64,000 nucleotides of DNA, from positions 8,556,001-8,620,000 of the forward strand of contig JAGTYA010000024.1 in NCBI GenBank assembly GCA_024291935.2, given 5' to 3'. The notes under the pieces are model-generated. The model searched no databases, had not been told where the DNA came from, and was given only the letters and a program-made list of their open reading frames with translations. Position 1 is the first letter of the stretch; each line of letters starts with the position of its first letter. Source of the DNA: Okapia johnstoni (Eukaryota > Chordata > Mammalia > Artiodactyla > Giraffidae). A program made the translations under genes and the position numbers. Below are positions 36,001 through 48,699 of this stretch, in pieces.

Positions 36001-39000
36001 CCTCCTCTCTTTCTGCCCTCGCCTCTCCCTGCTCTCACCCCCGATCCTGTGCTGATTCACAAGTTATAAAAAGCTCTAGCCTGACTTGGTCTCTATAGCC
36101 TCGGCCACGCCTGGCCTCTGGATCTCCTACCTCCTGCAAGGCCTGGCCCAGCTCCCCGCATAATTCCCCAATCGCCTGGCAGGATGAGAAGTCATTTAAG
36201 TAGGAGAAGAGGTACCTGGCAGAGGGGAGGATGGAGCAGTGGTTAGGGGACTGAGCTTAACAGTCAGGTCACTGAATGACCCTGAGCCGACTACGTATCT
36301 AAGGCCCTGATGGGTTTTGGTTTGGGGTGAAGGAGATGACTGATACATCTAAAGACTTTAGCACAGGATTTATTTGTCAAGTGTTTAATGAACACCAGAC
36401 CCAGTTCTAGGCACTGGAGAAACAGATATTAAATACATAATTACATCAATAATGATTAGGGACTTCCCTGGTGGTCCAATAATGATTTATGGGCTTCCCT
36501 CATAGCTCGGTTGGTAAAGAATCCGCCTGCAACGTAGGAGACCCCGGTTCAATTCCCGGGTCGGGAAGATCCGCTGGAGAAGGGATAGGCTACCCACTCC
36601 AGTATTCTTGGGCTTCCCATATGGCTCAGCTGGTAAAGAATCCCCCCCCAATGCAGAAGACGTGGGTTCGATCTCTGGGTTGGGAAGACCCCCTAGAGAA
36701 GGGAAAGGCTACCCGCTCCAGTATTCTGGCCTGGAGAATTCCATGGACTGTGTAGTCCATGGGGTCACAAAGAGTCAGACACGACAGAGCGACTTTCCCT
36801 TCACTTCACTTCACTTCACTGGTGGTCCACTGGTTAGGAATCCGCCTGCCAGTGCAGAGGATATGGGTTCGATTCCTGCACTGAGAAGATCCCACATGCC
36901 ACAGGGCAATCACATGCCACAACTATTGAAGCCTGCAAGTTCTAGAGCCCGTGAGCTACAACTATTGAAGCTTATGCACCCTAAAACCTGTGCTCTGCAA
37001 CAAGAGAAGCCACTGCAATGAGCAGCCCCCGCATCCCACAACTAGATAAAGCCTGCCCACAGCAAGGAAGACCCAGTGCAGCCAAAAAATAAATAAAAAT
37101 TCAAAAAAGATTTAACTTCTACTCCTGTGACACGTAGGAAGCTCTGAGAGTGTGTAACAGGAAAGGCTTCCCTGAGGAGGTGACATTAGAGCTAGGACCT
37201 CTGGGACAAGCAGCAGCCAGTGAAGGGGGTAGCCAGCTCCTTATGCAGTGCTGCTGATGAGACACGGTTACAAGCTGGAGGTCGGGTGGGAACCCAGAGA
37301 ACCCAGTGCCCTTAAGTGAGTGAAGTCGCTCAGTTGTGTCCGACTCTTTGCGATCCCATGGACTGTAGCCTACCAGGCTCCTCTGTCCATGGAATTTTCC
37401 AGGCAAGAGTACTGGAGTAGGGTGCCATTTCCTTCTCCAGGGGATCTTCCTAACTCAGGGATCGAACCTGGATCTCCTGCATAGAAGGCAGATGCTTTAC
37501 CATCTGAGCCACCATGGAAGCCCTATTACAGACCAATGTAAAGCCCCTTACACAGACCAATTAACCTTTTTTGCCCAGTCCCACCATATTACTCCTTGGA
37601 AGGAAAGTTATGACCAACCTAGACAGCATATTAAAAAGCAGAGACATTACTTGGCCAACAAAGGTCCGTCTAGTCAAGGCTATGGTTTTTCCAGTGGTCA
37701 TGTATGGATGTGAGAGTTGAACTATAAAGAAAGCTGAGCACAGAAGAATTGATGCTTTTGAATTGTGTTGGAGAAGACTCTTGAGAGTCCCTTGGACTGC
37801 AAGGAGATCCAACCAGTCCATCCTAAAGGAGATCAGTCCTTGGTGTTCATTGGAAGGACTGATATTGAAGCTGAAACTCCAATCCTTTGGGCACCTAATG
37901 CGAAGAGCTGACTCATTTGAAAAGACCCTGATGCTGGGAAAGATTGAAGGTGGGAGGAGAAGGGGACGACAGAGGATGAGATGGTTGGATGGCATCACTG
38001 ACTCAATGGACATGGGTTTAGGTGGATTCCGGGAGTTGGTGATGGGCAGGGAGGCCTGGCGTGCTGCAGTTCATGGGGTCACAACGAGTCGAACACAACT
38101 GAGCTACTGAACTGAACTGAACTGAACCATATCTGAACAAGAGCCAAGCTCTTTTTTTCTCTCCCAGGTTCCTGGAGGAGGCCATGGATACGGAGGGTCC
38201 CCTCACCAGTCACTCAGACCCTGGGAGGAGACCGAGGTACCTGTTGAGCCAGAAGAGGAGGGAACGGGCCTCATGTACCAGCTGCACGGCTGCTCCGAGG
38301 ACATCTGCAGGGGGCTCCACACAGCCCCCCAAGCGACCTCGGACCAAGCTCTGGAATGCCCGGGTTCCCTCCAGCAGCCCCTCTGTCAGGCTCTTCAGGT
38401 TCTCTGATTGTAGCCCCGAGCTCTGTACAGAGAGGGGGCAGGTTAACTCCGGCAGGGGCCAGCCCCCATCAGCATCCCCAGGATGGGCGGAAGCTGCAGC
38501 CAGTTGGGCCGCCATTCACTCACCAGGGCCTGGAGCTGTTCCACCCCTTCCAGGATGATCTCCTGGTGGCCCAGAGGCCACACAGTTAGAGCCTCCAGGC
38601 TGTGGGGGCAAAGCTGCAGCAGGTACTTTCCAGGCAGCTCCCAGTCCTCAAAGCAGTAGTCCTGCAGGGAATCGTCCAGGCCTGGAGGGAGATCAGGGGT
38701 CAGCGCAGGGGACCCAGGGGGGTGTCAAGGCCTTTCTGGTCAGTGGAAGAGCCCTTCTCCTAATGCCAACCCCGAGGCCAAGGCTGTGTTCTGTCCTGCC
38801 CATTTCACAGATAAGTCTACTACTGAGTTGAGAAGTAGGATCACACAGGGCAGTGGTTCTCAAAGGATGGTTCCCCAGACCAGCAGCAGCCGCCTCATCG
38901 GAGGACTTGTTAGAAATACAAATTCTGGGAATTCCCTGGTGTCCCAGTGGTTAGGATTCAGTCCTCTCACTGCCATGGCCTGGGTTTGATCCCAGTTGGG

Positions 39001-42000
39001 GAACTAAGATCCCATGAGCCATGAGGTGTGGACATAAAAAAGAAAAATAGCCAAGACATGGAAACAACCTCATTGTCCATTGACAGATGAATAGATAAAG
39101 AAAATGTCACACATACACACCCTCCGCATACATGTACACATGCGCACACACACAAATATTATTCAGCCATGAAGAAGGAAATCTTGCCATTTGCAACATG
39201 GATAGACCTTACGGGTATTATGCTAAGTGAAATAAATCAGACAGAGAAAGACAAATACTGTACTATCTCACTTATACATAGAATCCTAAAAACCCGAACC
39301 CTTAGAAACAGGGAATAGATTGATGATTGCCAGAGGCAAGGAATTAGGGAGTGGGGGAAATGCGTGAAGGTGCTCCAAAGATACAAGCTTCTATTTATAA
39401 GTCAGTTTGGGGGATAGAATGTACAGCATGGTGACTATGGTTAGGATTCTGAGCTTTCACTGCCATAGCCTGAGTTCAATCCCTGGTCTGAGAACTATTA
39501 ATAAGATCCTGCAAGCCATGTGGCGTGAACTTAGAGGCAGGGTCCAGCAATGTGCTTTTTAACAAATCCTGCAGGGGTTTTGATGCTTGGGCAAGTCATG
39601 ATTGATGAGGCTTTGGAGTCAGGGAGACCGGAGTGATAGCAACTGAGCAAGTAACTGAATTACTATATGCCTGTTTCCACCTAAAAAAAATAGGGACAAT
39701 AGAAACACGTCACTTCTAATCATGTCTGTTAAAAGACATGACATGTCAACCGCTTGACCAACTCCCTTGGTTCAGTCAATGAAGTGAAGTGAAGTGAAGT
39801 CACTCAGTCGTGTCCAACTCTTAGGGAACCCATGGACTAGTAGCCTAGCAGGCTCCTCCGTCCATGGGATTTGCCAGGCAAGAGTACTGGAGTGGGCTGC
39901 CATTTCCTTCTTCAGGGATCTTCCCCACCCAGGGATCGAACCTGGGTTTCCCGCATCGTCAGTTCAGTTCAGTCGCTCAGTCGTGTCTGACTCTTTGCGA
40001 CCCCATGAATTACAGCACGCCAGGCCTCCCTGTCCATCACCAGCTCCTGGAGTTTACCCAAATCCATGTCCATCGAGTTGGTGATGCCAACCAGCCATCT
40101 CACCCTCTGTCGTCCCCTTCTCCTGCCCCCAATCCTTCCCAGCATTAGGGTCTTTTCGAATGAATCAACTCTTCGCATGAGGTGGCCAAAGTATTGGAGT
40201 TTTTCAGCTTCAACATCAATCCTTCCAATGAACACCCAGGGCTGATCTCCTTTAGGATGGACTGGTTGGATCTTCTTGCAGTCCAAGGGACTCTCAAGAG
40301 TCTTCTCCAACACCACAGTTCAAAAGCATCAATTCTTTGGCACTCAGCTTTCTTCACCGTCCAACTCTCACATCCATACATGACCACTGGAAAAACCATA
40401 GCTTTGATTAGACGGACCTTTGTTGACAAAGTAATGTCTCTGCTTTTAAATATGCTTTCTAGGTTGGCCATAACCTTCCTTCCAAGGAGTAAGTGTCTTT
40501 TAATTTCATGGCTGCAATCACCATCAGCAGTGATTTTGGAGCCCCCAAAATTAAAGTCTGACACTGTTTCCACTGTTTCCCCATCTATTTCCCATGAAGT
40601 GATGGGACCACATGCCATGATCTTAGTTTTCTGAATGTTGAGCTTTAAGCCAACTTCTTCACTCTCCTCTTTCACTTTCATCAAGAGGCTCTTTAGTTCT
40701 TCTTCACTTTCTGCCATAAGGGTGGTGTCATCTGCATATCTGAGGTTATTGATATTTCTCCCAGCAATCTTGATTCCAGCTTGTGTTTCTTCCAGCCCAG
40801 TGTTTCTCATGATGTACTCTGCATATAAGTTAAATAAGCAGGCTGACAATATACAGCCTTGATGTACTCCTTTTCCTATTTGGAACCAGTCTGTTGTTCC
40901 ATGTCCGGTTCTAGCTGTTGCTTCCTGACCTGCATACAGGATTCTCAAGAGACAGGTCAGATGGTCTGGTATTCCCATCTCTTTCAGAATTTTCCACAGT
41001 TTATTGTGATCCACACAGTCAAAGGCTTTGGCATAGTCAATAAAGCAGAAATAGATGTTTTTCTGGAACTCTCTTGCTTTTTTGATGATCTAGCGGATGT
41101 TGGCAATTTGATCTCTGGTTCCTCTGCCTTTTCCCGCATTGTAGGCAGATGCTTTTTCTGTCTGAGCCACCAGGGAAGCCAATTTCAGTCAATAACAGCC
41201 CCCATACTATGTGTTGCCAGACTCTCTACCATGATCTACAAGGCCCTGTTCTATCTGGAGACCACCTGCCTCTCCAGTCTCATCTCTTGACACAGCCCGT
41301 CAAGCTCAGCACTCTAGATCCAGAGCATTAACTCCCTGCAGCTCTCGGGAGGCTCTTTTGCTTTTGCTTCACGGTCCTCGAATGTGCTCCTTCTTCTGCC
41401 TGAACTGCTCTTCCAGCTCCCTCATGTCCTTGGTCATCTAACTTCCTCCAGGAAGCCTTCCACAACTCCCCAGGCTGGGCTGGGGCCCCCTGCTGCTCTC
41501 ACTGCCCCCCTGTGCCTCCACAGACCCCTGCACCAGAGCACCAACCTCTGCTACTCGATCAGGAGCTCTCCCAAGGACTGGGCCTTAAAACAAGTGTTCA
41601 TCTCTAATTCCAGACGGGGCCTGGCATAAGGCAGACACTCAAAAATAAATACTATGTGCTAGGAAAAATTTAAGGACTTTATACATATTAACACATTTAA
41701 TCCTCACCAAATCTAGAAAGTAGAGAAACTGTTATTCCCATTTTACAGATGGGAAAACATACACGTAGAGGTTAATAGTTAGCTTTCTCCCTCTTTGAAG
41801 GAACCCCTGCCATTCCAAGCCAGAGTCCTTTATGGGGTATGTGTGTGTGACCAATAGCCCTTCCCCCATCCCGTGTGACATCAGGAGCCCTTGACTAGGA
41901 GTTCATGAGCTTTTACTCCATGGCCGTGGGCCTCAAGCACCTCCCTTCCTGTGCACAGTGAATGCGCTGTGTTGTCTCCCAACAGACCCCGACATTGAGC

Positions 42001-42892
42001 CAGGCCCTCATCACAATTGTCTTATGTGGTCCAACCTCATGAGATCAGAGTGGCCTTTCCCATTTTGTGGATAGGGAAATGGAGACTTGTGGTCACAGAC
42101 CTGATGAGCAGGGAGGGGCTGGGCCTGGAATTCAATCTGGGAGTCTGACTCCAGCCCTGAGTCCCCGCTCTTCCTGAGGATGGGCACCCTGAGTCTGTCC
42201 CCAGAGGACTCCAGTTACCCCCTCCAACTCCGGCTCCCTCTGTGGGAGGAAGGTGGTCCTCACCTCCCAGCTCCCGGCTCCACGGCAGACCGTCCACGCT
42301 TCTCTGAGTCCTCTGGCACTCTGGGCCCTTTCCCACCCATCTGGGCTCATCTTCCCTGGAGCTCTAGAGAGGGGCTGTGCCAACCCCTCCAGTTGGGCCT
42401 GGGCTTCTGCTCTCACTGGGAGCCTCAGGGTGGGGGGAGGGAAAAGACACCACCAGCAGGCCCTAGTCCAAACCCTGAGCAAATCGCTTGTTGGCTTAGT
42501 GTAGAGATTTCAGCATCTGAAAAATGGGATTAATTACAGCCCACTGTGCCCCGGGGGCAGAGGGAAGATGAGATACACTGCCAGCGGTTAGCTGGGGCGA
42601 CACCTTCTGTTTTCATTACAGAACCACTGCCTGGGCTATTGGGGGAACGGGAGCCACCTTCTAGGTCCTCGGGGGACCCCACCGGGGTCATCTCGACTAT
42701 CTTTCTGCCGGGTTCACGGCAGACGCTCTGTAAGTACTTGCGGACTGACTAACCGGCTGACAAACTCGGCAGGTCCTTTCTGCTTTCGCTCTCTCCGTCC
42801 CAGGGCCCCTCAGGCCCAGCACTGCCCCGGCCCCACCCACCTCTCAGCCAAGCCGCCACCTTCCTGGGGGTCCAGGTCGCCACAGGCTCCAT
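30032..42892 (-). CDS. CNKSR1: Connector enhancer of kinase suppressor of Ras 1 (CNK1), 21 coding exons
   Basis: Membrane-linked scaffold in Ras/Raf and Rho signalling. Coding exons: 42892-42841, 38681-38524, 38422-38241, 36215-36131, 35709-35668, 35589-35485, 34879-34820, 34714-34646, 34395-34294, 34208-34138, 34063-33987, 33833-33727, 33648-33618, 33237-33074, 32237-32164, 32001-31930, 31294-31221, 31065-31004, 30910-30814, 30696-30515, 30301-30032. Every junction keeps phase; total 711 residues plus stop, close to the human protein. Domains: SAM (about 5-70, starting [16 protein letters not shown]), CRIC (about 75-165), PDZ (about 209-290; [12 protein letters not shown]), a Pro/Ser-rich linker, PH (about 398-508; GWLLLRK ... 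[11 protein letters not shown] ... MWVRHLITC), and a C-terminal region with a coiled coil ([16 protein letters not shown]). The ATG at 42892 matches the family start. An upstream in-frame ATG exists at 43102. Intron 1 (about 4.2 kb) hosts a BovB nested in a SINE. Confidence 0.96.
31350..31712 (-). mobile_element. BovB 3' fragment, reverse
   Basis: Contains complements of BovB 3' blocks ('tcgtgtccaactctttgcaa', 'catgccaggcctccctgtcc', 'gatctccttgcagtccaagg'). 5'-truncated. In CNKSR1 intron 16. Confidence 0.85.
36455..37115 (+). repeat. Long CHR SINE interrupted by a dimeric Bov-tA2
   Basis: A CHR start ('agggacttccctggtggtcc', about 36458) is broken at about 36477. The Bov-tA2 runs about 36490-36800, with two tRNA-like halves in tandem, each beginning 'gggcttccc'. 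The CHR resumes at about 36820 ('cactggtggtccactggtta') and runs to an A-rich end near 37115. In CNKSR1 intron 3. Confidence 0.8.
37316..37526 (-). repeat. Bov-tA SINE, reverse
   Basis: 'gtgtccgactctttgcgatc' through 'gagccaccatggaagccct'; full length. Confidence 0.9.
37590..38125 (+). mobile_element. 5'-truncated BovB 3' end
   Basis: Reverse-transcriptase C-terminal remnant in several frames ([20 protein letters not shown]), ending in repeated 'actga' units. A short duplication (accatat) flanks it at 37583-37589 and 38126-38132. Confidence 0.85.
38926..39530 (+). repeat. CHR SINE / L1 fragment / CHR SINE cluster
   Basis: CHR at 38926-39040 ('tgtcccagtggttaggattc'). L1 ORF2 end and 3' UTR at about 39041-39435 ('aatattattcagccatgaag', 'atgctaagtgaaataaatca'). 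A second CHR remnant at about 39440-39530. In CNKSR1 intron 1. Confidence 0.75.
39783..41181 (-). repeat. Bov-tA SINE split by a BovB insertion
   Basis: The reverse SINE starts at 39783-39956 (tail complement first) and resumes at 41140 with 'tgtaggcagatgcttt' and 'gagccaccagggaagcc'. The two parts join exactly when the BovB and one copy of the 10-bp duplication are removed. Confidence 0.92.
39957..41129 (-). mobile_element. BovB (RTE) LINE, 5'-truncated, with RT catalytic core
   Basis: A 1,173-bp BovB inserted in a SINE, with the 10-bp duplication tttcccgcat at 39947-39956 and 41130-41139. The minus frame 41014-40145 (289 codons) codes for the reverse-transcriptase core, including the catalytic [10 protein letters not shown] box. 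The upstream [11 protein letters not shown] box is in the same frame beyond the first Met. A TAG near 41091 replaces a likely Trp codon further upstream. Endonuclease and N-terminus are absent, so it cannot move on its own. Confidence 0.93.
41640..41800 (-). repeat. MIR SINE, reverse
   Basis: 'ttaatcctcaccaaatctag' and 'cccattttacagatgggaaa' are the complement of the MIR core. Confidence 0.65.
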
Positions 42893-43090
42893 GGCCAAGT
42901 TCGGCCTCTCGGATCGGCACCCGCTCCGCCTCGCCCGCGCAGGAATTTCCGCTCCGGGAGCCCCGACCTGGGGAGGGGCTGGGCTGGGCTGGGCCGGGGG
43001 CGGAGCCACTAGCATACCTGGGCCCACAAAGAAGGCCAGGTGAGGCGCTCTCACAGCCATTGGCCTGCCACCTCTCCATCTCCAGCCCCG
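42780..43090. promoter_or_regulatory. CpG-rich CNKSR1 promoter region
   Basis: GC-rich sequence spanning the CNKSR1 first coding exon with many CpGs, a repeated 'gggctgggct' block and a GC box (cgggggcgg, about 42996). No TATA box seen. The exact start site cannot be read. Confidence 0.5.
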
Positions 43091-45429
43091 CCCTTCAGGC
43101 ATCCCAGAATATCTGGGCTGCCAAACCTGGGGGTGGTGCTACTGGTGTGTGACACAGGTGACCTCGGACCTGGCCTGGGATCCCCGCCCAAAACTGGCCT
43201 CAAATGGCAGAAAGGGACCAAAAAGTGAGCCGTGATCACAGCAGCGAGGCACAGAAAGGTTAGGAAGCCAGAGCCTGGGTCCAAACCCCAACGCTGCAGC
43301 TTCTTAGCTTGTGTGACAAGGCCTAAACCGACCCACCAGGCCTCAATTTCCCTGTCTGTAAAATGGGTATTAGCTCCTACTTCAGAGGGCTGTGCAGAGT
43401 ACATGAATTAATAGCTCTAAAACCTTTAGAACTGGTTTCCATCCCCTTCTTTGTCTTGCACTGTGGACCCTTTTGATGGTCTGGTGGAAACCCTAGACCT
43501 TTTCTCAGAACATTGCTTTTAAAAGCATAAAGCAAAATGCTGAAGATTGCGAGGACAATTACTATCAAAATATATTAAAATCCACAAATTTATGATATAG
43601 TAATATATATTTATCAGTACATATAGTAATATGTATTTAATATGTATCAATAACAGGACTGGCAAATTAAATTTTCCTTTTCTAATGGTATCAGTGTATC
43701 ATTACTCAGCATGTATCATTACTCTGACTCACCTCACACCTATTGGTCAGCAAACAACTACAGATAGGGCGTGTGAGAGTGAGAATCTGAGTCACCAATG
43801 CAAGAGCAAGTGGATTCACCATTTGGCCACTGACCCTCTATTGGCCATGGTCAATGGCAGTTCTGATTTAGGAGCATCTGAAACAGAGTGTGATTTAGCA
43901 GTGGGTTAATAACTGTCAGCATTTTGAAATCGTTAATGAGCATAAGTAGCATTTTGAGATACTTGTGATAACTACAATTTGATATGAAAATATCTTTGAC
44001 ATCTACTGGTGACAAAACCACAGATACTGCTAATACTTCAATCCATAAAGAAGGAGATGGTAAATTTTGGTTAGAGGTCAGTGGAAATAAATATATAATT
44101 TTTTTGCCATCCAAGTTGATGGGATGGGAAACCCAGGTTAAGAGCTTTCCTTTTAGAACAATGTCTGACACATACTAAGTGTCTGCAGTTATCATCATAA
44201 TTATCATCCCAGGCCAGGGAACTCCCAAGACTTTGGAATCAGCCAGAATCAGTTCCATGTGAGTTTAGAATTAACATACACATGGCTATGTATACAACAG
44301 ATAACTAGCAAGGACCTACTATATAGCACAGAAAACTAAACTTGATATTTTATAATAAATTGTAAGGAAAAAAGAGTCTGAGTATATATATTCTTATATT
44401 CTGTATTTATCAAAATCACTTTGCTGTACACTTGAAATCAACACATTGTAAATCAACTATGTGTCAATTTAAAAAAATCAGTTCCACTTGCCATGTGACT
44501 GAGTCCACCTCTTACACCTCTCTGAACCTGTTTCTTCGTCCCTAGAAGAGCAGGGAGGGAATTAGACCTTAGCTCCGAAGATGTCCTTTAATATTTGAAA
44601 TCTGGAATATGAGGCAGATCTGAGTTGTTACTGCTTCAATTCTGTGGGGAGGGGCCTGGAGGGGCTGCCCACTCCGTGTCACCTAACTCGGACCCTCTAC
44701 CAGTGCCTCCAAAGCCTGTCATGAACTGAATCGTCAGAGACCCAAGGTCTGAATTTGGTCCATGGATGTCCATGTGGTATGTGTGTGTGTTAATTATCGT
44801 TTAACAATTTCACGCACAAATTGAGTCCTCTGGAACTTGGCCAGCTCTGTTGACCCCATTCCACCTTCGCACATGGCATCAAGCATGAGTGCAGATTGTC
44901 AGCTGCTTCCTTCAAGGGGACGCCAGCTCACTAGGTCCCCAGAGGCCTTGCTCCCTCATTTGTGAACCAGCAGGCTCAAATTTGCATCTCAGCCCTCACG
45001 TTTCTGGCTTTGTCCTTGGTCTCATGTCCTCCTACCCTGCACTCTGTGTGTCCCTCTAACACTCCTCTGGGCTGTTTCCTCCTTTAATGTTTTTGCCTCT
45101 TCCCACACTAGCTTACCTGTGGTGCTCCAATAAACACAGACGTATCTCCATCATCCTGATTTCATCAAACACCTACCCTGAGCTGGCACAAGATCTCGAG
45201 GTGAGACGCCAGCCAGCCTGACCTCCCTGAACTCACAATCCTGTAGGGGAGACGCCAACAAGAACTCACCACTTGTACTCAGATCCTCCCCGGAAAGGAC
45301 TGGGGGCCTAACAGCCACACTGGTGCCTTTACTGCTGCCCACCGCCCCCCGCCCCGGAGCACCTGGCAGGGCTGAGAAGTTAGAGGCATGGTAAATGGCA
45401 GCTTCTATTTTCTTCAATTTTTTAATCAG

Positions 45430-45712
45430 GATTTTAAAAATAAATTTATTTATTGGTTGCACTGGGTGTTCACTGCACACACTTTTGCTAGTTGCTGAGA
45501 ATAGGGTCTAATATGGAGTTGCAGTGCGCGGGCTTCTCACCACAGTGGCTTCTCTTGTGGAGCACAGGTTCTAGGCATGGGCTCAGCAGTTGTGGTGCGA
45601 AGGCTTAGTTGTTCCACGGCAGGTGGGATCTTCCTGGGAAAGGGATCGAACCTCTGTCTCCTGCATTGTCAAGAGGATTCCGATCCATGGTATCACCAGG
45701 AAAGTCCTGCAG
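45430..45712 (-). repeat. Long CHR-type SINE, reverse
   Basis: 'ttggttgcactgggtgttca', 'tggcttctcttgtggagcac', then 'gatcgaacctctgtctcctg'. The same long family reappears at 63812-64000. Confidence 0.7.
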
Positions 45713-45805
45713 CTTCTATTTTGAAGGTAGTTTTATGCGTTTATAAAAGGTCTTTGAACTTATTTGCTGCAAAAATGTAAAAGGTAGCTCATTAAGTGGA
45801 AGGAA

Positions 45806-46027
45806 AGTGAAAGTTTCGTCACTAAGTCCCGCCCAACTCTGTGATGCCATGGACTATAGTCCGCCAGGATCCTCTGTCCATGGCAAGGATACTGACAAGT
45901 CTCCAGGCAAGAATACTGGATTGGGTTGCCATTTGCTTCCCCAGGGGATCTTCCCAACCCAGGAATCGAACATGGGTCTCCTGCATTGTAGGCAGATTCT
46001 TTACTGGCTGAGCCACCAGAGAAGCCC
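45806..46027 (-). repeat. Bov-tA SINE, reverse
   Basis: 'aaagtgaaagtttcgtcact' through 'gagccaccagagaagccc'. Confidence 0.9.
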
Positions 46028-46257
46028 AAATGGAAGGAGGATGTGTCCTTTTCCCAGCAGGTTCCCATCCCGTTGTCCAGAATGGGCTACTGTTAAGTTT
46101 TCTGGGTGTTCTTCCCTATTCTCTACACTACATGCAGACACACTACATGCTATTCTGCACATATGCTTTTCTGCATTTTTATAAGCTAATCAATACCAAA
46201 TGAAATCATACACGTAAAGTGCTTAGAATAATGCCCAGCACAGTCAGTTATTTATGG

Positions 46258-46373
46258 TTTTCGGCCACACTTGTAGGTCTTGCAGGATCTCAGTTCTCAG
46301 ATCAGGTATTGAACCCGGGACATGACAGTGAAAGCCTAGAATCCTAACCACTAGGCCACCAGGAAATTCCCAA
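46258..46373 (-). repeat. CHR-type SINE, reverse
   Basis: 'ttcggccacacttgtaggtc' through 'taggccaccaggaaattccc'. Confidence 0.85.
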
Positions 46374-47047
46374 TCAGCTACTATTTTTGTTAGCACACGA
46401 CGAACAGCTTTTTCAATCAGTAGATATAGATCTTTTATTATTGTCTCTAAGCTGAGGAGGGAAGTTCCTATAGGAACTCCATCTTGGGGAAAGGGGTGAA
46501 ATGTGCCTTCCCCCGAGGTAGGTGTGGTTGATCTAAGAGAAATCAAGTGAAAAAGGCCTGCCCCTATTTGGAAGGGGTGCTAGGTACCCAACCCCTCCTC
46601 TGCTGAGAGCTGACAGGTGATATCCAATTACCTGAGGCAGGGACAGGGCAAAGACCAGGGCCAGGGAGGCCCTCCCACACCTGGTCCAGGCCTGAGACTT
46701 GTCCACACTGCCAGGCAAGGCCTCTCCTGCCTCCCTGGCCTGCACTCCCTGGTGTGGGGGAGGAGCTGCTCAGGCCTGATGCTGATCTCTCCTGACAGCT
46801 GCTCCTAAGGCTGGCAGGGCGGGCCGGCGGGGGAAGGGACAGATTTAAAGGTCTAGCTGCCCCGCCCCCTGCCAGACCTGGGAAGGCAGACGCTGGTGAG
46901 CATCCTCTGAGGGCAAGGCTCTCTCACGTATGACAGTCAGGAACCTCCATGCCCTGATTTCCACCTCTTGGTATCATGAACGAACGCCACTAGTCCTCAT
47001 TCCCGCTGCCACCCTACAGGACATCTGGGAGACGAACGGCACCCACC

Positions 47048-47520
<473 letters not shown>

Positions 47521-47871
47521 CGAAGCAGGCAGCCTCTCAACTCGGCCCCTGGATTCACAGGGGCTACAATCTCAGGAGCCTACTTCTTTCTTTTCCTGGG
47601 GGTCACTCCCTGCCCTCATTGTAAACAAGAGAGTATAAACCTGATCCTACCCATCACCCCACACACACCTGGGCTCCAATAGGGGTCTTCAGCACAGATG
47701 CCAGGACCCCTGAGAGAGGGCAAGGATGCAGGCTCTAAGGCTGAATCAAGCAAGGAGTAAACACTCTGGGTCCTGTGCACAGCAGTAATAGAGAAATCTT
47801 TACAGGGCTTGAATTTGGAGGAGTGGCCTGGAGGTTAGTGAGTTAGAGGCAAGCCCTATTTATCCAGTTCT

Positions 47872-47877
47872 TTTATT
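47872..47877 (-). terminator. ZNF593 poly(A) signal
   Basis: AATAAA on the minus strand about 100 bases past the ZNF593 stop codon. Confidence 0.75.
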
Positions 47878-47974
47878 GGAAGGGAGAGTATCCGGAAGAG
47901 GCCATCCACTCCCCATCCTGGCCCCTGTACCACTGTCCATGGGCAGCTCCTCTGCCTCGCATCCTCAGGCCATG

Positions 47975-48698
47975 TCATGTAGATGTGTCCATCTCAGGGA
48001 CCTCAGTGGATACTTCTGTGGGCACTGCCAGCCGCTGGGGAGGAATATAGGAACCCATGCCCGCTGCCCTCTCCGCTTCTTCCTGACTGTAGGGCTCCAC
48101 ACTCAGCTGCTTCAGCCTGGGAAAAAAGAATAGGAATTGAAAGCTGACCAGACGCAAGCTCTGTCTGCTCGGTACCCATCCATCAATCCTCTCCTTGCTC
48201 CTTCATACCTCTTCTTGTGATCTTTGGTTCGGAAGTGGGTCTTCAGGTTGGCAGAATCGATGAAGTACCTCCTGTAGGGATGAGGTGGGTAGGGAGGAGA
48301 GTTAGAAGGTGATGCCTCTCAGGTACGCCTATTTCCCTGACCCTAGCTCATCCGCTGACGCTAGGCTCCGGGCTTGAAGGCATGGGGGGCCGGCAGACCC
48401 ACACGGGTCCCCAAAGAGGAAACCCTGCACATCCCGGGCCCGGACCTCACACCCTCAGACCCTTCTCCTCCTCAGGCCTGGGCCTGGCCGGAACTCACGC
48501 GCAGGCCAGACAGCGATGCAGGCCGCCCCCTGGTAGGTCGGGATCGGGTTCAGCGCCTGGGTCTGGCCGAGGCCGTGAGGCGACCTGGGGCCGCAACTCG
48601 CGGTGAATCTCATCCAGGTCCGGCCGCCGCCGGTTCGCCTTCATCTGACGGGCCAAGGAGTGCGCTCGGTGCGCGCCCGTCCGGCGGGAGCGACCCAT
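47975..48698 (-). CDS. ZNF593: Zinc finger protein 593 (Bud20-like ribosome-assembly factor)
   Basis: Three coding exons: 48698-48499, 48271-48209, 48116-47975, giving 134 residues, the human length. A basic N-terminus ([20 protein letters not shown]) precedes a single long-linker C2H2 finger: Cys63, Cys66, His79, His85, split between exons 1 and 2. A C-terminal conserved tail follows ([20 protein letters not shown] ... EVPEMDTST). The family includes yeast Bud20, which rides on pre-60S subunits during nuclear export; the human protein was first described as a modulator of Oct-2 DNA binding. Expected in nucleus and nucleolus. Splice sites: donors gtgagt and gtatga, acceptors ctacag and tcccag. 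Confidence 0.96.
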
Positions 48699-48699
48699 G

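Larger units (their letters stand above)
43100..46830. other. Intergenic, CNKSR1 to ZNF593OS
   Basis: No exon supported. Holds AT-rich DNA (about 43500-44170), an L1 3' end (44265-44480), and the SINEs at 45430-45712, 45806-46027 and 46258-46373. Confidence 0.6.

Noticed and set aside
42893..43102. N-terminal extension of CNKSR1 from the in-frame ATG at 43102
   Set aside because: The added residues are low-complexity Pro/Ala/Arg from promoter DNA, and the known family start is MEPV at 42892.
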